This document shows positions 26,088-38,796 of a stretch of 64,000 bases of DNA, in pieces. The DNA is from Taxawa tesnikishii (nom. ined.) (Eukaryota > Ascomycota > Dothideomycetes > Dothideales): assembly GCA_030247885.1 (NCBI GenBank), contig JAPDRO010000002.1, positions 868,001 through 932,000 on the forward strand, in the 5' to 3' direction. The notes under the pieces are model-generated. The model ran no database searches. It had not been told where the DNA came from and saw only the letters and a program-made list of their open reading frames with translations. Numbering within the stretch: the first letter of the stretch is position 1; the number at the start of each line of letters is the position of its first letter. The translations under genes were made by a program, and so were the position numbers.

Positions 26088-29000
26088 ATGGATGAAGTAC
26101 CTGCGATAACCGCGTCGCAGATCGAGGATCTGACGCAAAGCACTCTCTCGCTGCAATCGAGCATGAGTCCAACAATGGACTCACCCTCCCTGATCCGAGA
26201 AGTGGATCGCATAAAGGAGCTTGTGAGCTTGTCTTCTTCAGGCGCGCAGGAGGGTATCGGCCATTCTATATTCAGACGGTCAATTCACGCCCACGTTTCT
26301 CAAGGGCAGATTCTGCGCGAATTGGATACCCTGAAAAGGAAACTTCGACACGCAGCCACACCCCAGAGAAGAGCATCTGATGCTAGCAGCCGTGATGATG
26401 TATCCGAGAGCGGCAGCGACGGAGAGCACGACCAGCACATCCAAGAAGTTGAGAGTCTCAAAGTAGAGCTCCAAAGTATCAAGAAAGAGCGGGAAGAATG
26501 GATGGAGAACGCAGAATCTCGCATAGACGTCCTAATCGGAGAGAAGGAAGGGCTTGAGGATATCATTTCGGAGACCAACAAGCGGCTAGAGGAAAATCAG
26601 AAACAGTTGAGGAGCATGGACACCTCTCTACAAGAGTTGAGCTCGCGGGCTCTGAACCTGGAGCAGAGGTACCAAGCAACGAATGAGGAACTCGCGGAAG
26701 CACAACGTACGGCGGACAAGTACCGTCAGATGCACGAGGCGACGTCCGACTCTTTGCAAACGGCTCAACGTGATCTCGTTGACGCCGGCCAGTCACGAGC
26801 AGCTACAAGGCGCATTGGCGGATGCTAAAGCGCAGATCAGCACTCTCGAAGACCGGAACACACAGGTATCCAAGGCCGCGAGCGAGGCCGAGGATAGAAT
26901 ACACAGCCTGGAACAGTTGAAGGTCGAAATGGAAAACTCTTTGGCCGCAAGGATGAAAGAAATTTCAGGTCTGCGCGACAAGAACGCCAAAAACGCCGAG
27001 AGACTGCAAACCTGGATGGACAACCACAACGCCAGACAACGTCAAGCCGAAGAGGAAACGGAAGTCCTGCGGAAGATGAATGAGTCTAACGAGTCTGCTC
27101 TGGCAGACTCCAAGCAAGAAATCGCACGTCTCGAATCGGAGCTGAGCAACGCCGTGCGTGACATGGATCGATTCAAGGAAGAGCGTGACTCAGAAATACA
27201 AAGCGCATCGAGCGAGATGGAGTCTCTGAGAGCTAGTGGCAAGAAGTCGGTAGCGGAAATCGAGCGAATTCGTTCTGAGTTGTCCACTCTGCGAGCACAG
27301 CATCGTGACGCCAGTCAACGCTTAACCAAGTTTCAGGCTGAGAAGGACGAGCACGAAGCTGCACAAAGACGCGCAAAGAACGAAATAGAGACTCTGACGG
27401 ACGAAGGCAAGAAGTCAGCCGCCGAGCTCGAAGAAATGCGTTCCCAGCTCGCTTCCGTACAGGCAGATCACGACATTGCCGTCCAACGCCTCGCTCAGTC
27501 CGAGACTGAACATGCGAAGCAGAAGCGTAGACTCGAGGAGGCTGTGGCCCAAAAGATTGAAGACTTGCGTACATCCTACGATGTTTTCAAGACGGCCAAA
27601 CTCGAGCATGAGCGTGTACTTGAAGAGAACCGAGTATCCGCTAAAAACGAGAAGGAGTCTCTGATTGCACAACTCAACGAAGTCCGACAAGATTTGGCGG
27701 CCGCGCGCCGACAGGTCGAGGAGACGGATAGCAGCGCAAAGGCTAAGCTTGCGGCGCTGGCCGGACGACTTGCAGGAGTCATGAAAGAACTGAAGGAAGC
27801 CAAGGAACAGCATTTTGCAACTGAGAGCTCGCACAGAGATGAGGTTGCCAAATTGCGTGAGGAGTTGGCTCGCGCGCAAGAGCGGTTCTCGAATTCTGAT
27901 GCGCAGGTCCGGGATCTTCGCCTACAAATCAGAAAGGCCACCGATGATGTTTCTGATGCAGAAAACAAGTTTCGAGACTACGAAAAGCGGTATGAAGACG
28001 CGATGAAGAACAGTGAATTACTGCAAGCGGATCTCTCCTCTGCACGAGAGGAGAAGAAGGAGCTTGAAGATAGTCTTGAGCAGAAGTCCAACGATCTGCG
28101 TACCACGCACGAGGCAGCCGAAGCCGCGAAGAGCGAACACGAACATCGTCTGGAAGAGCATAGAAATGCTACAAGGGACGAGCTGCAGTTGAGTGCGCGT
28201 GTCCACGAAGCCGAACTCCAGAATCTGCGGTCTACCCATGGTGAAGAGATCCGGAAGATGCAGGCCCAGGCCAAGGAAGATGCAGAAGCCCTCGGCGCCG
28301 ATATCGATCAGCTCAACAGTCGCTTGGAAAAGGCCGCCGCTGCACACAAATCCACTCTCAACGCTGTCAAGGCACGGTACGAAGAAAAGCTTGCCGAACT
28401 GCGGCGCGACCTCGAGGCACATATGAGAGAGGAAAATGCGCAGACCATCAAGGAGATCGAAGAGAGCTACGCTGCTCGAGTCGCTGAAGCTCAAGCCCGC
28501 ACAGCAAACGTGCAAAAAGAGGTCCAGAAGTTGCAGCAATCCTTGGACGAGGCTCGTCAAGAAATAGCTAACGCCAATGCAAAGCATGAACAAGCCATCA
28601 GCGACGCCGAATTGAAGTACAAGTTCCAAATTTCGGAGGCTCAGTCCGAGACTGCGAGGGCGCAAGAGAGTCTCAAGGAGCTGCAGCAGTCTTGTGAAAG
28701 GAACCTGCAAGAAGCCGAGAAAGACCACTCGCAGAAACTCAAAGACGCTCAACAAGCCTTCGACACGAAGCTAGCCTCAGCCGAAGACGAGCACCGTCGC
28801 CTGTCTCGGGAAACCTCAGCTGAACTTGCCTCCGTTCGGTCATCTCGTCGTGAACTAGCGGAACAGTGCGAGCAACTACGGCAAACCATCTCGGACGAAC
28901 GTCAGAAACGTCAAGATTTAGAAACATCTCACGCCCGGGCCATCCAAAAACTAGAAGAGTCTTACAATGCTGAGGTTGAAAAGGCCAGCCATGAGGCAGA

Positions 29001-32000
29001 GGTACACAAATCTACTCTCCTTGCTGTCAAGGCTCGGTATGACGAGAAACTTGCAGAAACGCAGCAGAGCCTCGAGGCTCGTCTCGAAGATGAGCGTCAA
29101 CAATGGCATCGAGCGCAGGACGAGGCGATGGAAGAGGTGCAAAAGAAGATGGATGATGCTGATGCGAGCCACGCCCGAGCGCTCGAGGACCGTGATACTG
29201 AACGCGGCAGAGCCATCGAGGATTTGGAGAGAAGACATGATTATGAGCTGTCGACACTACGACGGGACCTCGAAGACACGCACCGAAGGGGTGTTGAAAA
29301 ACTCACTCAATCGCACAAGGATCGACTCGAGGCTCAGCGTGGCGAGCTGGATGCAGCGCACCAACGTAACATTGAAGAGTTACGCGCAGTTCAGGACAGT
29401 GATCTATCTGCTGCTCTTGCTCAGCGCGACGATGCGCATGAACAGGCTATTACGGAGTTACGCAGAAACCATGACGATGCTGTTAAAGCGCTTCAGGAGA
29501 ATCTGGCTTCTGCTCACAGTCGGCAGGTTGAGAAACTGAGCAAGGAGCACACTGCGAAGGTGGATGCTCTGCAGGCAGAAGCTGTTCAACGCCGCGAAAG
29601 CCAGCTACAAGACCTGCGTAAGAGTCACGAGGATGAGATTGCCGACCTCAAGGGAAGCCACGAGAAGGCTGTGGTCAGTATCGAAGCTAGGACTGAGGAA
29701 AGAGCAAAAGCACGATTGGACGAGGCCGAGAAACGTCATCAGCAGGAGCTCGAAGCTGTAAAACATGATCTCACTGTCACTCACGATCGTAAAACCGAAG
29801 AGATCGAGCGGCGTCGCCAAGACCAGATTGCTGACCTCAAGCAACAACATGCGAAAGACTTAGAGGCGGCGAAGACTTCTGCAATAGAGGAGAACGATCG
29901 TCTTGTTGAGGACTTGACGAAAGTTCATGAGAAAGAGCTGCAGGCCGTTAGAAATGACCTTGCTGCAAAGGACGACCTTGTCGCTACCCGGGACCGCGAC
30001 CTGGAAGGCATCAAGCAGCGTCATCAGAACGAGGTTGATGACCTACAGCGACAACACAAGAGCGATCTGGAGACGGTCAAGTCTACTGCTGTCGAGGAAA
30101 AGGATCGTGTTGTCGAAGGCTTGAAGATAGATCATGAGGAGGAGATGCAAACCATGAGAAATGAACTTGCGACTGCCCGTGACCACGCCCTTCAGGAAAT
30201 CAAGCAGCGTCATCAGGACGAGGTTGCCGGCCTGAACAGACAACATGCGAAAGACCTCGAGACAGTGAAGGCCACCGCCGCCGAGGAAAAGGTTAGTGCT
30301 GCAGAGGATTTGAAGAGAGATCACGAGAAGGAAATGCAAGCCGCGAAAGACGATCTTGTGGCTTCCCGCAACCGGGACCTCCTGGAGATAAAGCAACGTC
30401 ATGAGGAAGAGATCGCTGGCCTGAAGCAAAAACACGCAAGCGAACTGGAGACTGCTAAAGCTACCGCCGCCGAGGTGAAGGACCGTATCGCTGCTGACTT
30501 GAGGAGGATTCACGAGGAGCAACTCTCGACGTTGCGAAAGAATCTCGAGAGCGCACACCACCAAGACATCAGTGATACTAAACAACGCCACCAGGACGAG
30601 GTCTCTTCTTTGGACCGTGCTATGGATGGGCTGATGAAGGACATGGAGGGATTGAAGTTGGATCATGCCGAGAAGCTTTCAGCCGTTCGGAAAGACCTGG
30701 AGATGGCCCACAACCGGTACGTGGACGAGACCAAGCAGCGCCATCACGATGATATCGCTGCTTTGAAAAAGAGCACGATGAATCTTCGGCCTCTACAAGG
30801 GCTACGGAAGCAGAATCGACACAGCGCAGGATTGATGAGATTAAAAGAGAACATGAGCAAAGGCTTACTTCCGTGCAAAAGATCTTAATGCTGCCAACGG
30901 CCATGCCGAAGAGTTGAACCGGAAGCATGCGGAAGACATCTCCGCCATGCAAAAGGATCATGAAGATACTGTAGCTGCAGTGAAGGCTGCCGAAGCGGAG
31001 AAGGCCCTGGAGAACGCAGCCCAGCGGAAAGCGGAGTACGAAGCTGAACTTGCTCAGGTGCGAGAGGAGTCCGACCGTAAGATCGCCTTGAAAGTTAACG
31101 AGCACAACTCCAGAGTTGAGCAGCTGAACATCCAGGTCGTCAACGCGATGAGTGAGTTGGAGACAATTAAGAAAGCCCACGAGGACGACCTCCAGCAACT
31201 TACCCAGGAACATCGAGTTCGCCTCGAAGCTGTTCGTGAAGAACATGAACAGCAGCTCAAGCAAGTCCAAGATAGCTCTGCTGCCGCCTCCGCTCGACTT
31301 GTGGAACAGCATGAACAAGAATTGAAGGCTGTCAATGAGGAGTTCCGTTCTCAGCAAGAAGTCGCTCAAAAGGACTTCGACAAGCAGCTGTCTAATGCCA
31401 AGCGGGCTCTCGAAAATCAACGAAGCAATCTGGAACAAAACCATACCGAACAGTTGCGCCAGCTTGAGGAAAGCACCACGAAAGACGCCGAGACACTCAA
31501 ATTATCTCTCGAAAACGAGCACGCAAAACACGTCAGAGAACTCGGATCTGATTTCGCAGTCCAGCTCAGAGAACTACGAAGAGCCCATGACGACCGCTTG
31601 GAAGAGGTTCAACGGGCCGCCGAGGAGCGTGAAGCGGCGAACGAGCTTGAACATACCGAGCTCTTCACACAAGCAGAAGCGCGCGCTGCCAAGGCTTTGG
31701 AAGAGTGCAGGCTCTCGTTGGAGCAGTCACATGCCAAACAGCTGCAGGAATGGGATGCGAGAAGCAAGTTCGATTCAGAGGAAGCTTTGCATGCTCACGA
31801 GCAGCAGCTGGCAGAAGCGAAACGTGCTGCGGAGGAAGCACAGCAGAAGCTGTATGAAGAGCACTCTCGAGCTCTCGATGAGCTCAAGACCAGTTCTGCG
31901 CGCGAGCATGAAGAATGCATGAACACGCTTCGTAACCAGCACGAATTGGAATTGGCTGGCCTAGAAGACAAGATGAGGATCCAGACTGAAGAAGCTCGTT

Positions 32001-35000
32001 TGAGCTATGAGCAGAGGCTCAAGGAGATGCAGCATTCTGTGCAAGAAGAACAGCAACGCTTGCACCAGGAACACGAACAGCAAATCCAGCACATCAGGGA
32101 AGAATCGGCGAAGACCTTAGTTGAGCAGGATGTCGCACTGGAGGAGCAGCGCAAGATCGAATTGAGTAAGTTGGAAGCGCGGTTGACGGGCCAGTTGAAT
32201 GAAGCACACCAAAAGCACGAAGAAGATGTGTTTTCGGTTCGACAAACTGCCAAAGAACAAGCGGAGAAAATGCAACAAAACCATGCCGCTGCAACCGAAC
32301 AATTGAAGGTAGACTTCCTCCGTAACGCGGACGAACGCGTTGCCGCGCTTCAAGAGCAGCATTCCCGAGACCTGGCGGGTCAAGAAGCGGATCTCAAAGA
32401 TCAGTCGGCTACCGTGCTTCGTGAATGCGGAGCTCAACATCAACAGGAATTGTCCGAAATCCGAAGGGAAATGGAGCACCGTCTGCAGGAGGCTTCACGT
32501 ATGTCTGACCAAAATATCAAAGATCTCCAAGAGGAAGCGCGGGCTAAGAGCGCCGAGGTGGATCGCCTACATGAAGAAGCGATCACTGGCGAACGCACCA
32601 CCACTTCAGCCCGTCTGCGACGGGTACAGGCTGAGAAGGATGAACTTCAAGAAATCCTCGAGAACAAGCTTGAATATGCTGAAAAAGCACACAAGGATGA
32701 CCTGCGCTCTCTGCAGCAATCTGTGGATTCGGATATAGCGGAACTCAAGGCGGCGCATGCGCGCGACATGACCGCCAAACAGGACCGGGCGGCACAGGAT
32801 CTTGCCACTGCCCGCAGGCAGTATGAAGATTCCTTGGCGAAGGCTTTGCAAGAAGCGAAAGCAGCTGCAGATTTGCTTTCGGCTAATGCAGAAGCCAAGC
32901 ATATCGCCGCATTGGCTAAAGCTGTTAACGAAGGCAGGGAAGCAGCAAGCGCAAAGTTGACAGAAGCAGAGGCGAACCATCTGAGCGCGCTCTCCGCTGC
33001 TGTCGGCGAAGTTCGGGAGTCCGCGGAGCAGACGTTGGCAGAAGCGGAGGCCCGTTATCGGGAGGCTTTGGCTGAGGCGCTGGCCACAGCTGAAACATCT
33101 TCACATGCGAAGGTAGTAGAGATGGAGCAGCAGCATCGGTCTGCCATGGAAAGCACCATCTCAGGTCTTGAGGAACGTCACGCAACAACGCTGGCTCAGG
33201 CGCTAGCTGCAGCACATGAACAGGCGGCACGAGATACTGAAACGCTTGCAGGAGGTCATAGATCTGAGATCGAGGCAATGAATGGAGAGCTGGTGGCCGC
33301 AAGGGAAAAGCTTGAAAGCGTAGAATCGGAGCAGCGCCAAGCTGTTACGGAGAAGGATGCGCTTTTCAAGGAGTTGGCTGCACTCAAAGATCAGCTGGCG
33401 CAGCACCAAGAAGAGGAGAAGCGCCGTGAACAGGAAGTCGAACAACGGTCGGCCGAGGCGGCGAAACAAGCGACGGAAATGGACTTCCGCATGGCAGCCA
33501 TGTCGGGAAGCTTGCAGGCGATGGAGAAAAAGCTCGCAGATGTCTCTTCGCAGCATGAATCGACAGTTGGCGAGTTGCGACAACAACTAGAAGCCGCACA
33601 CAGAAAGATCGAGGAGACAACATCAGGAGAGAAGGACCGAGCTGCTGAGGTTGACGGTTGGAAAAACAGCTATGAGTTGGCGAACAAGAGACACGAGGAG
33701 GCCAATGCATCATGGCAGCATCGCTTGGAGCATGTTTCGTCCCAGCACGAATCAGCAGTCGCACAACTGCGGCAACAGCTCGAGGCTGCGCAGAAGAACG
33801 CAGAGAAAGCCGCTATTCAAGAGAAGAATCGCAGCGCGGAGGTAGATGCCTTGCGCCGAGATCGCGAAGTTACGATCAAGAAGTATGAGGAGTCTAGCAC
33901 GTCTTGGCAGCAACGACTTGACCACTTCCTCGAACGTGAGAAAGCAGCGCAAGCCGAGCGACAAGCCGATCTTGAGCGTCTGCGCAACCTCGAACACCGG
34001 CTCACGACCTCGGAAGAGGAGCGGCAGCGCTCGACGCAAACGGTCTCGCAGCTCTCATCTGGGAACGAGGAGTTGTTGCGCCGGCGAGACGTTCTGTCGG
34101 ACCAAGTTACCGAACTTTCGCTCGAACTGGATAAAGTGAAGCATGAATTCGCCGTCGCAATGAACCGGGACAAAGCAGACCAGGAAGCGGATGTCGAGAT
34201 CCAGGAGAAGATGCTCTCGATGAAGAAAGCGCTGCAAGATGCGCAGGGCCAGCTAGAAGAGGCACGGGTGCAGCTGGACAAGGCCAAGGCAGAGAACGAG
34301 GCCCTGCGGGCTTCCGTTAACGGCCGAGCAACGGGAAAGGCAGGATCATCCAGCAACGCAGCTGTACGAAACGGGCGATCCGAATCATTCGAGGATTATT
34401 TGGAGCGTGCCGAGGCCGAATTGTTCGAGCTGGGCCACACCATCAGCGCCAATGAAGCACTGTTCGCCGCCAAGATCAAAGAGCATGTGGGCGATTTGCA
34501 ACACGCCAAGGACCAGCTGGCGCAGGAATACAAACAAAAATTCGACCTCTTGATTGCCGAGCGCACGAGGCTCGAAGAACGTGCAACCGCACAGCAGACT
34601 AGCGAACTTGAAGCGGCACGTCACAACCTCAGAGTGACCTACTCACGCAGCGCCAGCGCTGCCGGCCCCACTTCTGACAACGACGATCCGGTGGAACTCT
34701 CTCCCACCACGCTCGAAGCCTACAAAACAGCTGACATCCAGCTGATTGCGGAACACAATGAGAAACTCACAGAGCGCAAATCTCAGATAGCATTGCGTCA
34801 CGCAGCAAACTTTGCCGCGCTGAGCGAGGATTACGACCGGCGTATCGTAGCGTTGCTCGGTGAGCGCGAAAAACTGGCCGGTGACCTCACGGTTGATCCA
34901 GAGCGCTTCGAGCAGCTATCCGGCGAGATCGAAACACTATCTGTGCAACTGGAGGCTGAAAGACAGAGCAGTAGCGTCGCTGCAAGTCCGATGACCAGAA

Positions 35001-35671
35001 AGGATGAGCAGAGGTCCAGGAGTCCGTACACGCCGATTGAAAGCCAACAGCGATGGCAACAGCGGCCTCCGCTCGAGCAGCGGGCGTTGTCAAGTCCCTC
35101 AATCCCCTCGCCAACGCCTGACGAACGCCCAAAGACAGCGTCAAGGACCGCGGAACCTAGACAAGCGAGCGCGCCGCTGGCGACGCCGAGTTCTGGCTCT
35201 TTGCGACAACGTCCATCTCCGTCGCAGTTCGGCGTACCGACTGGCACACATAGGGCAGAAAGCCAACACTCGCTTTCTGATGGCGTAATACCACGCCGCG
35301 TCATCAGTAGCCCGCGCGGTAGCGAGAGATGGGCCTCTCCGACCCAGGCACGTGGAGACCCGACGTTGGATTTGGGCATCGGGCCTGCAGAGTTCGAGTC
35401 CATCCTGGAGAACGAGAACCAGAGTCCAGGGAGGTTGCAAGGGAACGGTGGGCATCACGCGGGTCAAGCGCACCATAACAAGTTGAGAAAGAGGTCGGTG
35501 GCGGAGGGAAGGAGTAATGATGCTGGAAGGAGAGCCTTGAGCCACGCGGGCAGTGAGATGAGTCTCATGGATAGTAGGGAGAAGAAGTTCTCGGTACGTG
35601 GATTCTTGAACACGGTAAGGAGGAAAAGTCACCGTGGTGAGGGCAGCAGCAGCGGTGAAGGGTCGAAGTAA
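26088..35671 (+). CDS. giant coiled-coil protein, about 3,194 residues
   Basis: One intronless reading of 9.6 kb from ATG 26088. Residues 1-100 are hydrophilic with Ser-rich patches. Almost all the rest is heptad-patterned Glu/Lys/Gln/Ala-rich coiled coil, with internal 63-residue repeats around 30010-30620. The last 300 residues turn Pro/Ser-rich and end in a basic tail (FSVRGFLNTVRRKSHRGEG). The frame slips three times: near 26784-26800, at the A run 30766-30770 and at the A run 30877-30880. The last two are each cured by one extra A and then read through smoothly. No motor, kinase or membrane segment is seen. A scaffold or tether at septa, cortex or spindle poles is plausible by analogy with large fungal coiled-coil proteins, but unproven. 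Confidence 0.85.
30010..30620 (+). repeat. 189-base tandem repeat within the coiled-coil gene
   Basis: Units start at 30010, 30199, 30388 and 30577, each 189 bases (63 codons), each opening with (I/T)KQRH followed by acidic residues, then a (N/K)(R/Q)(Q/K)HA(K/S)(D/E)LET segment. The fourth copy is incomplete. A related diverged unit precedes the first. A multiple of seven residues keeps the heptad register. Confidence 0.8.
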
Positions 35672-36048
35672 CGAGAGGGGAGACATGGAGTAATTGGCGT
35701 TGCAGATGGTGTATCTTGGGGAAGGGTATCTCTTTCGCAAGCTTTCCGCCGTGGCAGGATTTGTATATACCGTACGGTTTTAGTGTGTACACAAATAAGT
35801 TGTCTACACGTTGGGAAGCGGCACACGTTTGCTGCAAACATTCTGGTCAAGATTCCAACCAATTTGAGTCTTGCAATACCCGAATCCAAGACAACTATCA
35901 ACCAATTGTGTAGCCTGCTCCATGCGGTCTCTGAAATCCAAGCTAACATGCTAGAATGTGCGCCGTTGACTGCTTCCAATTTCGCTCATCGTTGGACCGT
36001 TTTGCACTTCGCCAACCGTAAATTGTGTCGTGCCATCTTCTTCAACGC
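35672..36048. other. convergent 3' region, no gene seen
   Basis: Between the ends of the giant coiled-coil gene and the minus-strand gag-like gene. AT-richer than its flanks and suited to 3' untranslated sequence. Nothing else is seen. Confidence 0.5.
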
Positions 36049-38586
36049 TCAATTGTTCTCAGCACTCTCATCAGTCTCCGCGTATGCCTGCAACTCCCTT
36101 CGGTTCGGCCTGCGGTACTGGTCCCGGCCCTGCCTGTCCCCTCCCAGATCTCCTGCAGTAGCTACCCTATACCCGCGAGGACCGGACAACTCCATCATTG
36201 AGCGAGCACGGTGCGGTATGTTGTATGACCCAGGTGATGGCCGACCCTCGTCCGCTAGTCCTCTATCCGAGTCGTATGCCTCACGAGGACGTCTTGCCTC
36301 CATCTCGGCCCTCCGAATGTTCTCCGCCTCGCCACGGCGACCGGTCTGCTGACTTTTTGCAATCTCCTGGATTCCTCTTTTAACCTCTGAACGTAGTCCC
36401 GTTCTGCCCTTTCCCGAGCGGCGCGGTCACGCTCGTCTGCCCATCGTAGCTGTCTTGTGGCACGTTCCTCTACTCTGTCTAGCTGAGGTTTTGTTCTGCG
36501 CTCGGCCGGCAGTACTAACTCTATGTCTGACTTTCCGGCGACTGAGTCAACTTCTGAGAGAATCGGTGGTAGGAAATCCTTTGGTGGTTGCTGTGAGCTC
36601 AGCTTAGCCTCCATAAGGTGAACTGGCTGACTGGGATTGCGCGAATCCTGGAGCCAAGGAGCTACAATCGTCTCTGGCTGCCTGTTCAGGTAGGCAGTGG
36701 GTGCTCTGCTTGCTGCTTCACGGGCCCTTTGAGCGCGGTGTTGGATCGCCTGCGCCATCTGCAGGCTCTGACGCTCGAGCGCAGCCCTAGCAGCGCTCGC
36801 TTCCTGCTTGACAGAGTCTTTCTGTCGCTGGATAGACTCTTTCTCTCCTTGGACAAAGTTTTTCTCCCGCCGAAGGGATTCTTCTTCCCGCTGGATATAT
36901 TCCTTCTCGCCTTGGATAAAGTCCAAGTCCCGCTGGATGCAATCCTTTTCGGAAGCCCAAGTTTCGAGTTGAGTCTCCAAACGCTTTCGTTCAATGCTTT
37001 CGCGGTCACGCTGCTCGACAATTTCAGCATACTGCCGGTTCAGAGCCTCGAGTTTAACTTCGGTGTCTCTGAATTTCTGTCTAGTTTGCTCCTTCGTTTG
37101 ACTTGCTTTCCGCAATTCGCTAAAACGCTGATTCTGTAGCTCGGTAACAACAGCCGTGAGTTTTGCCTTTTGTGACTCGAGATCGGAAATCTGAGACCTA
37201 AAGCCCTCGAGCTCAACATTTGTAGCTGTGCAGTTGCTGCAAGTGAGGGCAGCTTGGAAAGGAGCGGTGTTAATCGTCTTAGGTCCAACCGCTTGAGGCA
37301 AGGCTTGTTCGACTTCTGCATGCGAATCCACGCTTCGGAAAATATGGGTTTCGATGCGACGAAGTAATCCAAGGAACTCTGTCACCGTGTTGTACTTCAT
37401 CAACCCAATCTCTTTGATAAAGGGGCTTTATCGCATTTGATGTTCTGGCATATGAGGGCGAATGCAACCTTGACCTTTTCCTGTTCAGCAATGAAGCCTG
37501 CCATACGTGAGAGGTTTAACATGTGCAAAGCGTAGTCATTGACAAGTCCTCGCCTGTTTCGCGCATCCGCCACGGTGTATGACTCTTTGAGCATCGTCTG
37601 GAGAGGATTGTCTTCTCCACTCCCGAACACCTGGAAAAGGCTAGCGCATAGTGCGTCCAAATCGACATTTCCGTCAGCGGTCTCGAACTCATGCACACAT
37701 GAAGCGGTATATGTCAATTCAAACCATGAACGTGCCGGCCCGCACAGCATCTCTTTGATGTCTGACAGGCGTATGTTCTTGACGTGAGAGACACGCTTGA
37801 GATTGTTAATGAACTGGACCACATCAGATGTGTATGTTGGCCCAATGGAAGATGCTGCATGTCGAGGCAATTCCGGGTCAAAAAGCCGCAATCTTCCTGG
37901 GTTACTGGGAGGCCTTGGTCTGAGCCATTTGCGTTGCCATACCCAGCAGAGGTATGTGCAGTCCAATTAGACGCCTCCAATGGCTCGTAATAATGTACAT
38001 TGTTGTTTCGTAAGTTATCGCCCGAAGCCAGCGAGGTTACAGGCGTAAAGCGGTTTGGATCGAGCTTGTGAATTTCGTCTTCAATCATCTGAACACGACT
38101 CTCCAGAAGCTCTGTACGTGCTTCGACGCCTCTGATATCACTCTTGAGGTTTCCGATCAACAACCAAAACGATCGCCCGTCCGGGAGGAAGGCTTGAGTG
38201 GACGCAGGAGTACCGCTCACCACGTTGACAGGAGCCCAGTTGGGATACTGGCATAGATTCATGGCCTGTTGCGGTTGCAGATCGTAGTGAGCAAGGACTT
38301 GGCGGTAACGAGTGTTCATCTGCTCAACATCAGACTTTAGCTGGTGAAGCGCGTGTTGGAAGGCTGGTTCGTCCATGACGAGCGACAACGGACGAATGGA
38401 TCTGGTAGGTTGTTGACAGAACTCCAGAAGGCGACTGCTAAGAGTAGCGTTTCGGAGGTGGAGGGGCTTCCCGGCCGAGACAGACGCTGGAACAGTGCGA
38501 TGGAAGGGTATGGAGGCGTCTTGCTGCAATGGAGACGTAAGCAAGCTGCCTTTTTGGTGGAGGTAGTTGAGATAGATGGGCGACAT
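36049..38586 (-). CDS. interrupted gene with gag-like region and coiled coil
   Basis: A run of minus-strand frames in the same order reads as one gene. An N-terminal helical part (LKSDVEQMNTRYRQVLAHYD) comes first. A middle region follows (FINNLKRVSH ... CGPARSWFELT ... FALICQNIKCDK) whose spacing resembles the retrotransposon gag capsid fold. A long coiled coil comes next (IQRDLDFIQGEKEYIQREE, FVQGEKESIQRQKDSVKQE) and then a basic Arg-rich tail. It is broken about three times. No reverse transcriptase, protease, integrase or terminal repeats are seen nearby. It is therefore either a domesticated gag-derived gene, an old gag fragment, or a host coiled-coil gene with a chance resemblance. Start and end are approximate. 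Confidence 0.45.
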
Positions 38587-38796
38587 GACGGGACTGTGAT
38601 TGAATGACGATTGCGCGGGTAGGCTACCCTTTTAGGCAAGGTGTGCTGTAACTAGTGGCTAGTCGCATTTGCACGTGCAAAGTAAACAGTGAGGTGCGTA
38701 TACATCGCTTACACGAACCTATCAAGAGCCTGAAGAACGAAACATGTTATACTGTCCTCGCTGTTGAACCACACCGTGTTTCGAACTACAGACACC

